Positions 1-6,174 of a stretch of 6,983 bases of DNA are shown here, in pieces. Numbering within the stretch: the stretch's first letter is position 1; every line of letters starts with the position of its first letter. This stretch comes from Pseudomonadota bacterium. Lineage in GTDB: Bacteria > Desulfobacterota > Desulfovibrionia > Desulfovibrionales > Desulfovibrionaceae. Below the pieces are notes generated by a model. It was not told the origin of the DNA, did not search any database, and was given only the letters and a program-made list of their open reading frames with translations. The DNA is taken from positions 1-6,983 of the forward strand of contig JAHJKV010000225.1 in NCBI GenBank assembly GCA_018822065.1, in the 5' to 3' direction. The position numbers were made by a program, and so were the translations under genes.

Positions 1-2396
1 AGCAGTTCCTCCTCATCAGTTGCAGCATCATCCTGGTGTGTGTGACCGCCATCGGCATCATATCCCGAACCGTTCTCGAACGGGAAATCTACGGGCAGTA
101 TCAGGAAAAGGCGACCATCCTGCTCTACGCCATGAAAGCCGTTCGGCAACACTTCCGAACCGTGGTCCGACCGGAGGCCACTCGACTCATGGGTGAGGAA
201 CGCTTTCTCACCCCTCTGCAGTCCACCTCCTTTGCGGCCCGCGGCGTTTTCCAGAAGATACCCTATGAATATCGCAGCGACATCAGCTTCCGCATCGCCT
301 CTACCAAGCCCCTGAATAGCAATAACCTAGCCACGCCCATCGAGGCCGACCTGATCCGCATCCTCGACAAAAAACATCAACAGGGCGAACCGTTGGAATG
401 GCGGGGAATCCGGGATGTGGGCGGAGTGGACAACTTCATCATTGCCATCGGCGAGGTGAACCAACCCAGCTGCATCAGTTGCCACTCGGACAAATCCGCC
501 GCCCCAGAAGAACTGCAGGACGCCTATGCCTTCGATGCACAGCCCCGCCTAGTGGATCGGGTCGAGTCCGCCGAGATCGTCTCCATCCCCATGTCCTCCA
601 TGGCCTACATGATCGCCAAAGCCGACAATGTCATGATCCTGCTTGCCGGAGTGGGGATCGTGCTGATCATCTCGGCCATGTATTTTTCCTTTTCCACACT
701 GATTCGGCGACCCATCACCACATTGCAGGACCACGCCAGCGCCATTGCCAAGGGCGACCTCGAACATCGCCTGGACACGGAATTTCGGGGGGAATTCCAA
801 CAGCTGAAGCTGGCCATGGAAAGCATGGTCGGTTCCCTGCGGGACAAGATCATCCAGGCTTCAGAGCAACAGGCAGCCATCCTCGTGCAGCAGACCCAAC
901 TCAAGACCGTCATCAACTCCTCGGGAGACCTGATTTTTTTCAAGGACAACGAGTTGCGTTACATCATTGCCAACAAGGCCCACGAACCCATTTTCGGAAT
1001 CCCGGCGGAGGAGATGATCGGCAAGACGGACCACGAACTGATGCCCGGCGACCTCGCCGATAGCTGCAAGGTCAGCGACCAGGAGGCATTGGAAATCGGA
1101 GTGGCCGTAACCGAGGAGCAGATCGAGGACAGGTGGTTTCACGTGGTCAAGCGCCGAGTTGTCGATTCCCAGGGAAACCCCACAGGCATCGTGGGGGTCA
1201 TCCAGGACACCACCGCCCGGCGAAACGCCGAGGCCCTGATTTTGGAAAAGGCAACTGCAGAGGCCTCCGGCAAGGCCAAGGGCGAATTCCTGGCGGTCAT
1301 GAGCCACGAGATCCGCACCCCTATGAACGTCTTGCTCGGCATGATCGAACTGCTGGAGGGGACGGAGACCAGCCAGGAACAGCATCGCTACCTCGCCTCC
1401 GCCCGACGCTCCGGGGAGCACCTCCTGGAACTGATCAACGACATCCTGGACTTCTCCAAGATCGAAGCGGGGGAAGTGGAGTTGCACCCCGCCCCCTTTG
1501 CCCTGGAGGGCCTAGTCCGCGACGTGGCCGAGGCTGCCAGGGTCGGGGCGCTGGGCAAACGCCTGACTCTCGCCACCAAGATCGATGTGGACACCTCGTT
1601 TTTGCGCCTGGGTGACGCGCCCAAACTGATGCAGGTCCTCATGAACCTGGTGTCGAACGCCATCAAATTTACGACCCGAGGCTCCGTGGACATCCTGCTC
1701 ACATCCGAGACGAGGCAGGACAAAGATCATTGGGTGGTCTTCACCGTGAAGGACACCGGCATCGGCATTCCTGCGGACAAGCTGCCAACCATCTTCGACG
1801 CCTTCACCCAGGCGGATTCGGACATGAACATCCAGGCGGGCGGCACCGGACTGGGCCTGGCCATTTGCAAGCGGCTGGTACAACTCATGGGCGGCACCAT
1901 CCAGATAAGCAGTTCCCAGGGCAACGGCACCTCCACTTCCTTCCAGGTCCACCTGCCCCCTGCCGGAAACGAACACAGCTCAACCCCGGAGTCTCTCCCG
2001 GTCGCGGCCAGCCCTCCAACGATCCGCCCCCTCCGGATGCTCCTGGCCGAAGACATGGAAGACAACCGTCAACTGGTCCAACTCTTCCTGCACGACACCC
2101 CGATCAAGCTGGACGTGGCCACGGACGGTGTCGAGGCTGTTCGCATGTGCGCCTCCACCCGCTACGATCTGGTGCTCATGGACATCCGCATGCCAAACAT
2201 GGACGGCATGGAGGCAACCCGGCGCATTCGCGAACTGGAAGCCCGAAACGGACACCCGCGCGTGCCTATCCTGGCCCTCTCGGCCCATGCCTTCAATGAA
2301 TTCCGTGATGCCTGCCTGGATGCTGGCTGCACCCAATTCCTGACCAAGCCCATTTCAAGGGAACGACTCCTTGAAACAATTTCCAAGTTGACATAA
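1..2396 (+). CDS. Hybrid sensor histidine kinase with haem-binding (CxxCH) Tll0287-like periplasmic domain, 5' partial
   Basis: This is a membrane two-component hybrid kinase. Its N-terminus lies outside the window: the frame is open from base 3, and the codons before the GTG at 36 encode a hydrophobic helix (FLLISCSIILV), so 36 is not the true start. Residues below count from codon 36. After the first membrane helix comes a periplasmic Tll0287-like (DUF3365) region, about 20-190, carrying CISCH at 146-150, a c-type haem motif. A second helix spans about 199-219. Then follow HAMP (about 222-275), PAS (about 289-400), HisKA with phospho-acceptor His424 in MSHEIRTPMN, HATPase with N541, the DTGIGIP box at 573 and GTGLGLA at 603-609, and a receiver domain with E672/D673, phospho-Asp716 and Lys771. 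All catalytic residues are present. There is no HPt domain, so relay to a separate HPt protein and an output regulator is likely (inference). Two TAA stops lie in tandem. The input may be redox, gas or haem state; the sequence does not say which. Confidence 0.95.
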   Translation, partial: QFLLISCSIILVCVTAIGIISRTVLEREIYGQYQEKATILLYAMKAVRQHFRTVVRPEATRLMGEERFLTPLQSTSFAARGVFQKIPYEYRSDISFRIASTKPLNSNNLATPIEADLIRILDKKHQQGEPLEWRGIRDVGGVDNFIIAIGEVNQPSCISCHSDKSAAPEELQDAYAFDAQPRLVDRVESAEIVSIPMSSMAYMIAKADNVMILLAGVGIVLIISAMYFSFSTLIRRPITTLQDHASAIAKGDLEHRLDTEFRGEFQQLKLAMESMVGSLRDKIIQASEQQAAILVQQTQLKTVINSSGDLIFFKDNELRYIIANKAHEPIFGIPAEEMIGKTDHELMPGDLADSCKVSDQEALEIGVAVTEEQIEDRWFHVVKRRVVDSQGNPTGIVGVIQDTTARRNAEALILEKATAEASGKAKGEFLAVMSHEIRTPMNVLLGMIELLEGTETSQEQHRYLASARRSGEHLLELINDILDFSKIEAGEVELHPAPFALEGLVRDVAEAARVGALGKRLTLATKIDVDTSFLRLGDAPKLMQVLMNLVSNAIKFTTRGSVDILLTSETRQDKDHWVVFTVKDTGIGIPADKLPTIFDAFTQADSDMNIQAGGTGLGLAICKRLVQLMGGTIQISSSQGNGTSTSFQVHLPPAGNEHSSTPESLPVAASPPTIRPLRMLLAEDMEDNRQLVQLFLHDTPIKLDVATDGVEAVRMCASTRYDLVLMDIRMPNMDGMEATRRIRELEARNGHPRVPILALSAHAFNEFRDACLDAGCTQFLTKPISRERLLETISKLT

Positions 2397-2425
2397 TAAG
2401 AACATACTTTCGAAGTCGTTGACGC

Positions 2426-2479
2426 TCAGGAGAGTGTGGGCACTCACTTGGGAGGTGGTGAACGGGACCTCTCTCCTGA
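2426..2479 (+). other. Folded intergenic element (possible three-way junction) between kinase and fecR-like gene
   Basis: A perfect 9-bp inverted repeat pairs 2426-2434 (TCAGGAGAG) with 2471-2479. Two smaller hairpins sit inside: GAGTG/CACTC at 2432-2445 with a 4-base loop, and GAGGT/ACCTC at 2452-2471. If the outer stem is reduced to 6 bp (2426-2431 with 2474-2479), all three can form together as a three-way junction; otherwise they compete. No T-tract follows, so it is not a standard intrinsic terminator. It could be a 3' end structure of the kinase mRNA, a leader element, or a protein site. I do not recognise a known riboswitch class. Confidence 0.4.
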
Positions 2480-2502
2480 CTCCATGAGATTGACATTATA
2501 AT
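2474..2502 (+). promoter_or_regulatory. Candidate sigma70-type promoter for the fecR-like/Gly-rich unit
   Basis: A perfect -10 hexamer TATAAT lies at 2497-2502. The -35 is weak: TCCTGA at 2474-2479 with a 17-base spacer, or CTGACT at 2476-2481 with 15. A perfect TTGACA at 2490-2495 abuts the TATAAT box and cannot pair with it; used as a -35 it meets only a poor -10 near 2513-2518. Start of transcription near 2509 would leave a leader of about 45 bases before the ATG at 2554. Confidence 0.4.
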
Positions 2503-2553
2503 TACATTGGAACTTGTGTTTCGCTACGATTATACAAGCATGGGAGGTGTACA

Positions 2554-3255
2554 ATGCGGTTGAAAACAATGTTTCTGACAACGGGCAGCCTGTTGTTGCT
2601 GCTGACGGTCCTGGCCATGCCGTGCATGGCCAACGACAGCGATCCAGTGGGGTATGTGCAAACAGCCCAAGGACAGGTCGAGGTAATCTGCCCGGACGGC
2701 GAAGTGAAAGCCGGAGCATTTGACCTGCCCATCTGGGCGGCAGACAAGGTCAAAACCGGCCCGGAAAGCACAAGCCAGATCATGTTCATCGACAAGACGG
2801 TGCTGGCCCTGTCCGAAAAAACCGAGGTTGCCATCAATGACGTCTATACCCCGGATAAGGGCGGCACCTTTGACATGGCATTTCTGACCGGCACGGCACG
2901 GATCATCACAAGCGCCGTGCTCAATGAAAACCCGGAGAAGTTCCAGGCCTCCACGCCTTTGGGCACCATAGGCATCCGAGGCACCGAACTGGGAATCCTG
3001 GCCGACCCCGATCATGAAGTGGTCATGCTCTACGAAGGCGGTCCTGCCTCGTATACCGACATTCAGACTGCTGCCGGCGGCCTGAGCGCCGCAGACAAGA
3101 GTGAACTCTGCACCACCCTTGCCGAGGCACTCACGAAGAATGAGAAGGCATATTCCGAGGTGAAGGGCGGCATGGACTTCATCGCCAAGAAAAATATTGA
3201 GCGGCAAGTCACCAAGATCAAAGACTACCAAGAACAATACCAGTGCGCTCCCTAG
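2554..3255 (+). CDS. Secreted FecR-domain protein
   Basis: This 233-residue protein has a Sec signal peptide (basic MRLK, a leucine-rich core, cleavage likely after AMPCMA at residue 26). There is no proper lipobox, so a soluble or loosely attached periplasmic product is expected. Residues about 33-150 form a FecR domain (PF04773): GYVQTAQGQVEV, then the WAADKVKTGPES turn, and the hallmark TPLGTIGIRGTE at 134-145. The remaining 80 residues are charged and helical-looking, with Cys186 and Cys231 possibly paired. It lacks the cytoplasmic and membrane parts of a true FecR anti-sigma regulator and no sigma factor is adjacent, so a role in ferric-citrate signalling is not supported. A strong Shine-Dalgarno (GGGAGGTG, 2542-2549) fixes the start. 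The Gly-rich gene follows after 22 bases, so the two are probably co-transcribed. Stand-alone FecR-domain proteins are usually envelope or adhesion-associated; the exact role here is unknown. Confidence 0.88.
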   Translation: MRLKTMFLTTGSLLLLLTVLAMPCMANDSDPVGYVQTAQGQVEVICPDGEVKAGAFDLPIWAADKVKTGPESTSQIMFIDKTVLALSEKTEVAINDVYTPDKGGTFDMAFLTGTARIITSAVLNENPEKFQASTPLGTIGIRGTELGILADPDHEVVMLYEGGPASYTDIQTAAGGLSAADKSELCTTLAEALTKNEKAYSEVKGGMDFIAKKNIERQVTKIKDYQEQYQCAP

Positions 3256-3277
3256 GGGCGATACCAGGGGGTAACTC

Positions 3278-3661
3278 ATGAACAAAACACATAGAACAAA
3301 CAAGATACTGCTCTTCATAATCAGTGTGTTGCTCGCCGTGGCGCTCACCACGGGACTCGCCTTCGCTGATTGCAGCGGCGGCGGTGGGGGTGGAGGCAGT
3401 TCAGAAGGAGGGAGCTCAGGCTCTACTGCGTCCAAGGAAGCCAAATCCTCCTTCACCGGGGTCAAACGGGCCATCGACAAGGTCGAAGAAAGCGGTGGGG
3501 GAGAAGCCACCACCGTGGACCTCATCGAACCCGGAGCAGCCGTGACCGCTACTCCGGGGCAAGTCCCAAGCTCGGAAGGAGGCGTCTCGGAGAACGACAA
3601 GGCACGACTGGACGGAATATCCGTAAACAAAGGCGCACCAACGCCCACCAAACTGCAATAA
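3278..3661 (+). CDS. Small secreted glycine-rich protein of unknown function
   Basis: This 127-residue protein has a signal peptide (NKILLFIISVLLAVALTT core, cleavage after LAFA at residue 30). The mature form begins DCS and then a run of seven glycines followed by a Ser/Gly linker to about residue 50. The rest is hydrophilic, low in hydrophobic residues and probably disordered (SKEAKSSFTGVKRAIDKVEE, more Gly/Ser, then a Pro/Thr-rich end). The single mature cysteine at 32 is not in a lipobox (Asp at -1). The start is set by AGGGGGT at 3266-3272, 5 bases from ATG. It sits directly after the FecR-domain gene and before an intrinsic terminator, so it is the last gene of a two-gene unit. I do not recognise the family. 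A surface linker or partner of the FecR-domain protein is a guess from position only. Confidence 0.75.
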   Translation: MNKTHRTNKILLFIISVLLAVALTTGLAFADCSGGGGGGGSSEGGSSGSTASKEAKSSFTGVKRAIDKVEESGGGEATTVDLIEPGAAVTATPGQVPSSEGGVSENDKARLDGISVNKGAPTPTKLQ

Positions 3662-3668
3662 TGGTCCT

Positions 3669-3700
3669 CACGGCCCGTCCTCCTGGGCGGGCCGTGTTTT
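3669..3700 (+). terminator. Rho-independent terminator after the Gly-rich gene
   Basis: A perfect 9-bp GC-rich stem, CACGGCCCG (3669-3677) with CGGGCCGTG (3688-3696), has a 10-base loop and is followed directly by TTTT at 3697-3700. It begins 7 bases after the TAA of the Gly-rich gene and closes the FecR-domain/Gly-rich unit. Confidence 0.9.
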
Positions 3701-3728
3701 CATGAACCAAACCGCCACGGGGGGCAAT

Positions 3729-3940
3729 ATGAACGTGCATGCCGTGCGAATGATGTTTTTCGCTCTGTGCGCCTTTCTTCTGTAATTATCGGATCCTGGC
3801 CTGCCGCACGCAGGTGCTGGATGCCCGGCCTGGCCTCGGTCATCCCGGAATTCATCAACATCGGGAAGGGACAACTGCAACGGATCAACGTGGGTTTCGA
3901 CACCCTGCCTGCGGAAACAGGCGGTTCAGCCAGCCAGTAA
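3729..3940 (+). pseudogene. Frameshifted small ORF with signal-peptide-like start (probable remnant or sequencing-error gene)
   Basis: The ATG at 3729 follows a G-run (3719-3724) and reads MNVHAVRMMFFALCAFLL before TAA at 3783-3785; this looks like the start of a signal peptide or membrane anchor. The next 3786-3940 stretch holds a protein-like frame shifted by one base: from about 3782 it reads VIIGSWPAARRCW, then MPGLASVIPEFINIG and onward to TAA at 3938-3940, with codons much like the neighbouring genes. Joined, the pieces would make a secreted or membrane protein of about 70 residues. A third frame (RILACRTQVLDA, about 3791-3826) also has GC-ending codons, so there may be more than one lesion. 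It lies 28 bases past a terminator and its last 15 bases overlap the end of the convergent exporter gene. Alternatives are an 18-residue leader peptide, a sequencing error, or chance. I do not recognise the protein. Confidence 0.4.
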
Positions 3941-4555
3941 CACCCAGCCCTCGTGCAGGAAGCGGAAGGCGAACAGGACCAGGAGCAGACCGAGCCCGCG
4001 CAGGAGCCAGACGTAGACCCGGCTGGTGAGGAAGGAGCGGGAACGGGCGGTGAGCAGGGCCACCCCGAGCTTGGCTCCCACGAGCACGACGTAGAAGGCG
4101 GCCAGGAACAGGATCGGGCCGAGAACACCTGCGGCCTCGTGGGCGGAAAAGAGCAGAGGCGCCCCAACGGTGAGCCAGAAGAGATAGGGGTGGGGGTTTA
4201 AAAAATTGGTCAGCACCCCCTTGCCCAGGGAGCGGTCAGGACGACATCCGACTTCCACCTCAGGCGGGGTTGTGGTGAACGAGTCCCAGGCGAGCCAGAG
4301 GAGCACCCCGGCCCCGGCAAAAGAAACCCCGGCCAGAAGACCGGAAACCTGGGACATCCCGGCCAGGACGAACACGGTCACAGCGATGATCGGGAAATCG
4401 GTGATCAGCGGCGCGGCCGCGACCTTGGCCCCGGCCCGGGGACCTAAACAGAGGGTCTCGGTGATAACCAGGGTCAAAAGCGGCCCAGGCGCGATGCCCG
4501 CCCAGAATCCAAGGACCGTACCGGAAACGATCAGCGACCAGAGGTGTTCCTGCAT
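3926..4555 (-). CDS. LysE/RhtB-family amino-acid exporter
   Basis: This 209-residue protein has the usual LysE/RhtB length and is almost wholly hydrophobic, with about six likely membrane helices. The family's N-terminal signature is present as FWAGIAPGPLLTLVITETL (17-35) followed by GPRAGAKVAAAPLITD (38-53). The central loop is hydrophilic (about 93-112), and FLNPHPYLFW (118-127) matches the conserved Asn-Pro region before the C-terminal helices. Members export amino acids or related small molecules across the inner membrane by proton exchange; the substrate cannot be read here. ATG at 4555 is chosen because a stop codon lies in frame just upstream; its ribosome-binding site is weak. It runs convergent with the small broken ORF and is divergent from the HAF-repeat gene. 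A small hairpin (3907-3922) lies beyond its stop but lacks a U-tract, so termination there is uncertain. Confidence 0.9.
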   Translation of the reverse strand: MQEHLWSLIVSGTVLGFWAGIAPGPLLTLVITETLCLGPRAGAKVAAAPLITDFPIIAVTVFVLAGMSQVSGLLAGVSFAGAGVLLWLAWDSFTTTPPEVEVGCRPDRSLGKGVLTNFLNPHPYLFWLTVGAPLLFSAHEAAGVLGPILFLAAFYVVLVGAKLGVALLTARSRSFLTSRVYVWLLRGLGLLLVLFAFRFLHEGWVLLAG

Positions 4556-4636
4556 CAGGGCCGTTTACTGCGCTCCAGAAGCCTTGGCAAGAGGAGGGGA
4601 AACAGGAGTCCCACAAAAGCATCTTACTTTCTCTCA

Positions 4637-4726
4637 GATATCACATTTCCACTTGCCCTGCCTTTAATATGCATGTATTCACTGATATCCTATGTAACTA
4701 TCTGATATCGATCGCCGCTTGATATC
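4637..4726. promoter_or_regulatory. Cluster of four GATATC palindromes in divergent intergenic region
   Basis: GATATC occurs at 4637-4642, 4684-4689, 4704-4709 and 4721-4726; the last three are all TGATATC, and the last extends to the 10-bp palindrome TTGATATCAA (4719-4728). Start-to-start spacings are 47, 20 and 17 bases. They lie between the exporter (start 4555, minus) and the HAF-repeat gene (start 4741, plus), the last copy only 14 bases before that ATG. This is the expected layout of a multi-site operator for a dimeric regulator, though no regulator gene is in the window. I see no convincing -35/-10 pair on either strand here. Confidence 0.4.
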
Positions 4727-4740
4727 AAACGGGAACACAC

Positions 4741-5853
4741 ATGAAACGCCTGCGCCGCCTCACTCTTGTTATGGCCTTTGGTCTGGTTCTGACCCTGTCC
4801 TCCGCTCTGCCCGCCACGGCGCGAACCTATACCATCACCGACCTGGGCATCCTAGTCGGGACAGATTCCCTGGCTGTCGGCATCAACGGCTCCGGCCAGA
4901 TCGTCGGCGGAGCGGACAACGCGACTCCAGTCAGCAGGGCGACAGAATTCACAAGTTCCGGCCCTGTGGACCACACCCTGCCGGGATACACCAGCGGCAT
5001 GCTCACCTCCATCAATGACTTGGGGATCAGCGCTGGCTACTCCGTCAGTTCCAGTGGTTCCAACACAGCTTACACCCTGAACACTGCAACCGGCTCCTTA
5101 ACCCCCCTGTCCTCTCTTGGCGGTTCCTTTTCCAGGGCATTCGACATCAACCAGTCCGGTCAGATCGTCGGATTCTCCACCACTTCCGGAAGCGACATCC
5201 CGCTACCTACCATCTGGAACTCTAGTGCACCTGCTCTTCTCGATACATCTGGATACGTGGCTGGTACTGCCGTAAGTATCAACAGCAACGGTCAAACCGT
5301 TGGTCGTTTAATGCAATCTCCAAACGATTGGCATGCCACCATCTGGCAGAATGGAACTGCCTCCCTGCTTTCCGGAGTCGGCTCTTTCCAGTCCGAATCG
5401 CGAGACATCAATGACCTCGGGCAGGTCGTCGGCAACGCCGATTTCAACAATGACGGCTTTTTTGAACCTTTCCTCTGGGAAAACGGCACCGTGACGAGAC
5501 TTGATGAGCCCACCAACCCCATTGGAAGTGCTGAAGCCATCAACAACACTGGAATGATCGTGGGCTATGGAGTCGTTGGAGGCGGGGAAGCACACGCCTT
5601 CGTCTATGACCCGGCAACGGGCACGGCACAGGACATGAACTCCCTGATCGCGCCGGGCTCTCCCCTGGCCATGCTTTTCGCCGCATTCGACATCAATGAC
5701 TCAGGTCAGATCGTCGGCATGGGCATGACTGCCGAAGGAGACTACCATGCCTTCCTGGCCACCGCCTCCACGCCGCTGCCTGCCGCCTTCTGGCTCCTCG
5801 CGCCTGGCCTGTCCGGCATCTTTGTTCTGCGAAGACGCACTATTCGCGAATAA
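4741..5853 (+). CDS. Exported HAF-repeat protein with VPLPA/PEP-CTERM-type sorting tail
   Basis: This 370-residue exported protein has a signal peptide (MKRLRRLTLV, hydrophobic core, cleavage likely after ATA at residue 27). The body holds seven copies of an (A)xxIN-x2-GQIVG unit: INGSGQIVG at 48, INDLGISAG at 91, INQSGQIVG at 136, INSNGQTVG at 180, INDLGQVVG at 223, INNTGMIVG at 267 and INDSGQIVG at 318. Spacing is 43-45 residues, except 51 for the last. HAFVYD (285-290) and HAFLAT (336-341) give the HAF family (probable extracellular repeat) its name. The C-terminus carries TPLPAAFW (344-351), a hydrophobic stretch and RRR at 364-366, the tripartite exosortase signal; it is close to the VPLPA-CTERM type. 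Expected fate is export, then processing by an exosortase encoded elsewhere, giving a surface or extracellular-matrix protein. The ribosome-binding site is weak (GGGA, 4731-4734). No terminator follows. Its biological role is unknown. Confidence 0.9.
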   Translation: MKRLRRLTLVMAFGLVLTLSSALPATARTYTITDLGILVGTDSLAVGINGSGQIVGGADNATPVSRATEFTSSGPVDHTLPGYTSGMLTSINDLGISAGYSVSSSGSNTAYTLNTATGSLTPLSSLGGSFSRAFDINQSGQIVGFSTTSGSDIPLPTIWNSSAPALLDTSGYVAGTAVSINSNGQTVGRLMQSPNDWHATIWQNGTASLLSGVGSFQSESRDINDLGQVVGNADFNNDGFFEPFLWENGTVTRLDEPTNPIGSAEAINNTGMIVGYGVVGGGEAHAFVYDPATGTAQDMNSLIAPGSPLAMLFAAFDINDSGQIVGMGMTAEGDYHAFLATASTPLPAAFWLLAPGLSGIFVLRRRTIRE

Positions 5854-5898
5854 CCAGTTATTATCTCCCGTTTTTACATTTGTTTTACTGCCACGGCG

Positions 5899-5926
5899 TT
5901 GACTCTGCCGCTTGGTGTATTACTCT
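5899..5926 (+). promoter_or_regulatory. Weak candidate promoter for the four-cysteine protein gene
   Basis: TTGACT at 5899-5904 (5 of 6 to the -35 consensus) is followed after 16 bases by TACTCT at 5921-5926, a poor -10 box. If used, it would give a leader of about 240 bases ahead of the ATG at 6175, holding all four hairpins of the region. Confidence 0.22.
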
Positions 5927-5965
5927 ATTTCTTGTGTGGGGATGACCCACCCACGCACAGGGAGC

Positions 5966-5981
5966 ACCGGGATGTCCCGGT
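5966..5981. repeat. 16-base near-perfect palindrome ACCGGGATGTCCCGGT
   Basis: ACCGGGA and TCCCGGT are exact inverted repeats separated by two bases. A second overlapping inverted repeat, TGTCC (5973-5977) with GGACA (5987-5991), competes with it. It could be an operator, an RNA hairpin, or the end of a lost mobile element. Confidence 0.5.
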
Positions 5982-6109
5982 AATTTGGACACGCTTCTCA
6001 CGCTGATTTTGCAGGCGGAAACGGCCGACCACTGAACCTCGCCTCGCCGACCGCCGCTCTCCCCGGGCACTCCGCCCGGCCACTCGACCGAACCTCGTCC
6101 CGGCGCATG

Positions 6110-6125
6110 ACGCAGTTTGCTGCGT
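6110..6125 (+). repeat. Small hairpin ACGCAG-TTTG-CTGCGT upstream of the four-cysteine gene
   Basis: A perfect 6-bp stem with a four-base loop lies about 50 bases before the ATG at 6175. It is followed by TGTTCT rather than a clean T-tract, so a terminator or attenuator role is weakly supported at best. Confidence 0.35.
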
Positions 6126-6174
6126 TGTTCTATGCATGCCTGAGTGAAACGGACAGCCGAACGGAGAACACAAC

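Larger units (their letters stand above)
5854..6174. other. 321-base gene-free region with several short inverted repeats
   Basis: No convincing gene is seen on either strand; a 98-codon minus-strand frame has no family resemblance. The first 30 bases are AT-rich with T-runs but form no terminator hairpin. Four small hairpins follow: GTGGG/CCCAC at 5936-5950, ACCGGGA/TCCCGGT at 5966-5981, CCGGGC/GCCCGG at 6063-6079 and ACGCAG/CTGCGT at 6110-6125. An imperfect direct repeat, ACTGAACCTCG near 6032 and ACCGAACCTCG near 6087, lies between. The region may hold the promoter and leader of the 6175 gene, or the remains of an insertion. Confidence 0.5.

Noticed and set aside
36..38. GTG as the start codon of the hybrid kinase
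   Set aside because: The frame is open to the left edge and the upstream codons encode the front of a membrane helix, so the real start lies outside the window.
861..1487. A 208-codon minus-strand frame inside the kinase gene
   Set aside because: It is antisense to the conserved PAS and HisKA regions and has no features of its own.
2426..2479. Intrinsic terminator of the kinase gene
   Set aside because: The stem is perfect but the loop is 36 bases and no T-tract follows.
2507..2525. Sigma54 promoter (TTGGAAC ... TCGCT)
   Set aside because: The GG and GC elements are 14 bases apart instead of the required 12.
2530..3651. A 373-codon minus-strand reading frame opposite the FecR-domain and Gly-rich genes
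   Set aside because: It is the antisense of two genes with good ribosome-binding sites and recognisable products; its translation shows no family features and a proline run that is just the reverse of the glycine run.
3814..4201. Plus-strand frames across the exporter region
   Set aside because: They are shadows of the exporter gene on the minus strand; compositions rich in Glu, Gly and Arg reflect reversed hydrophobic codons.
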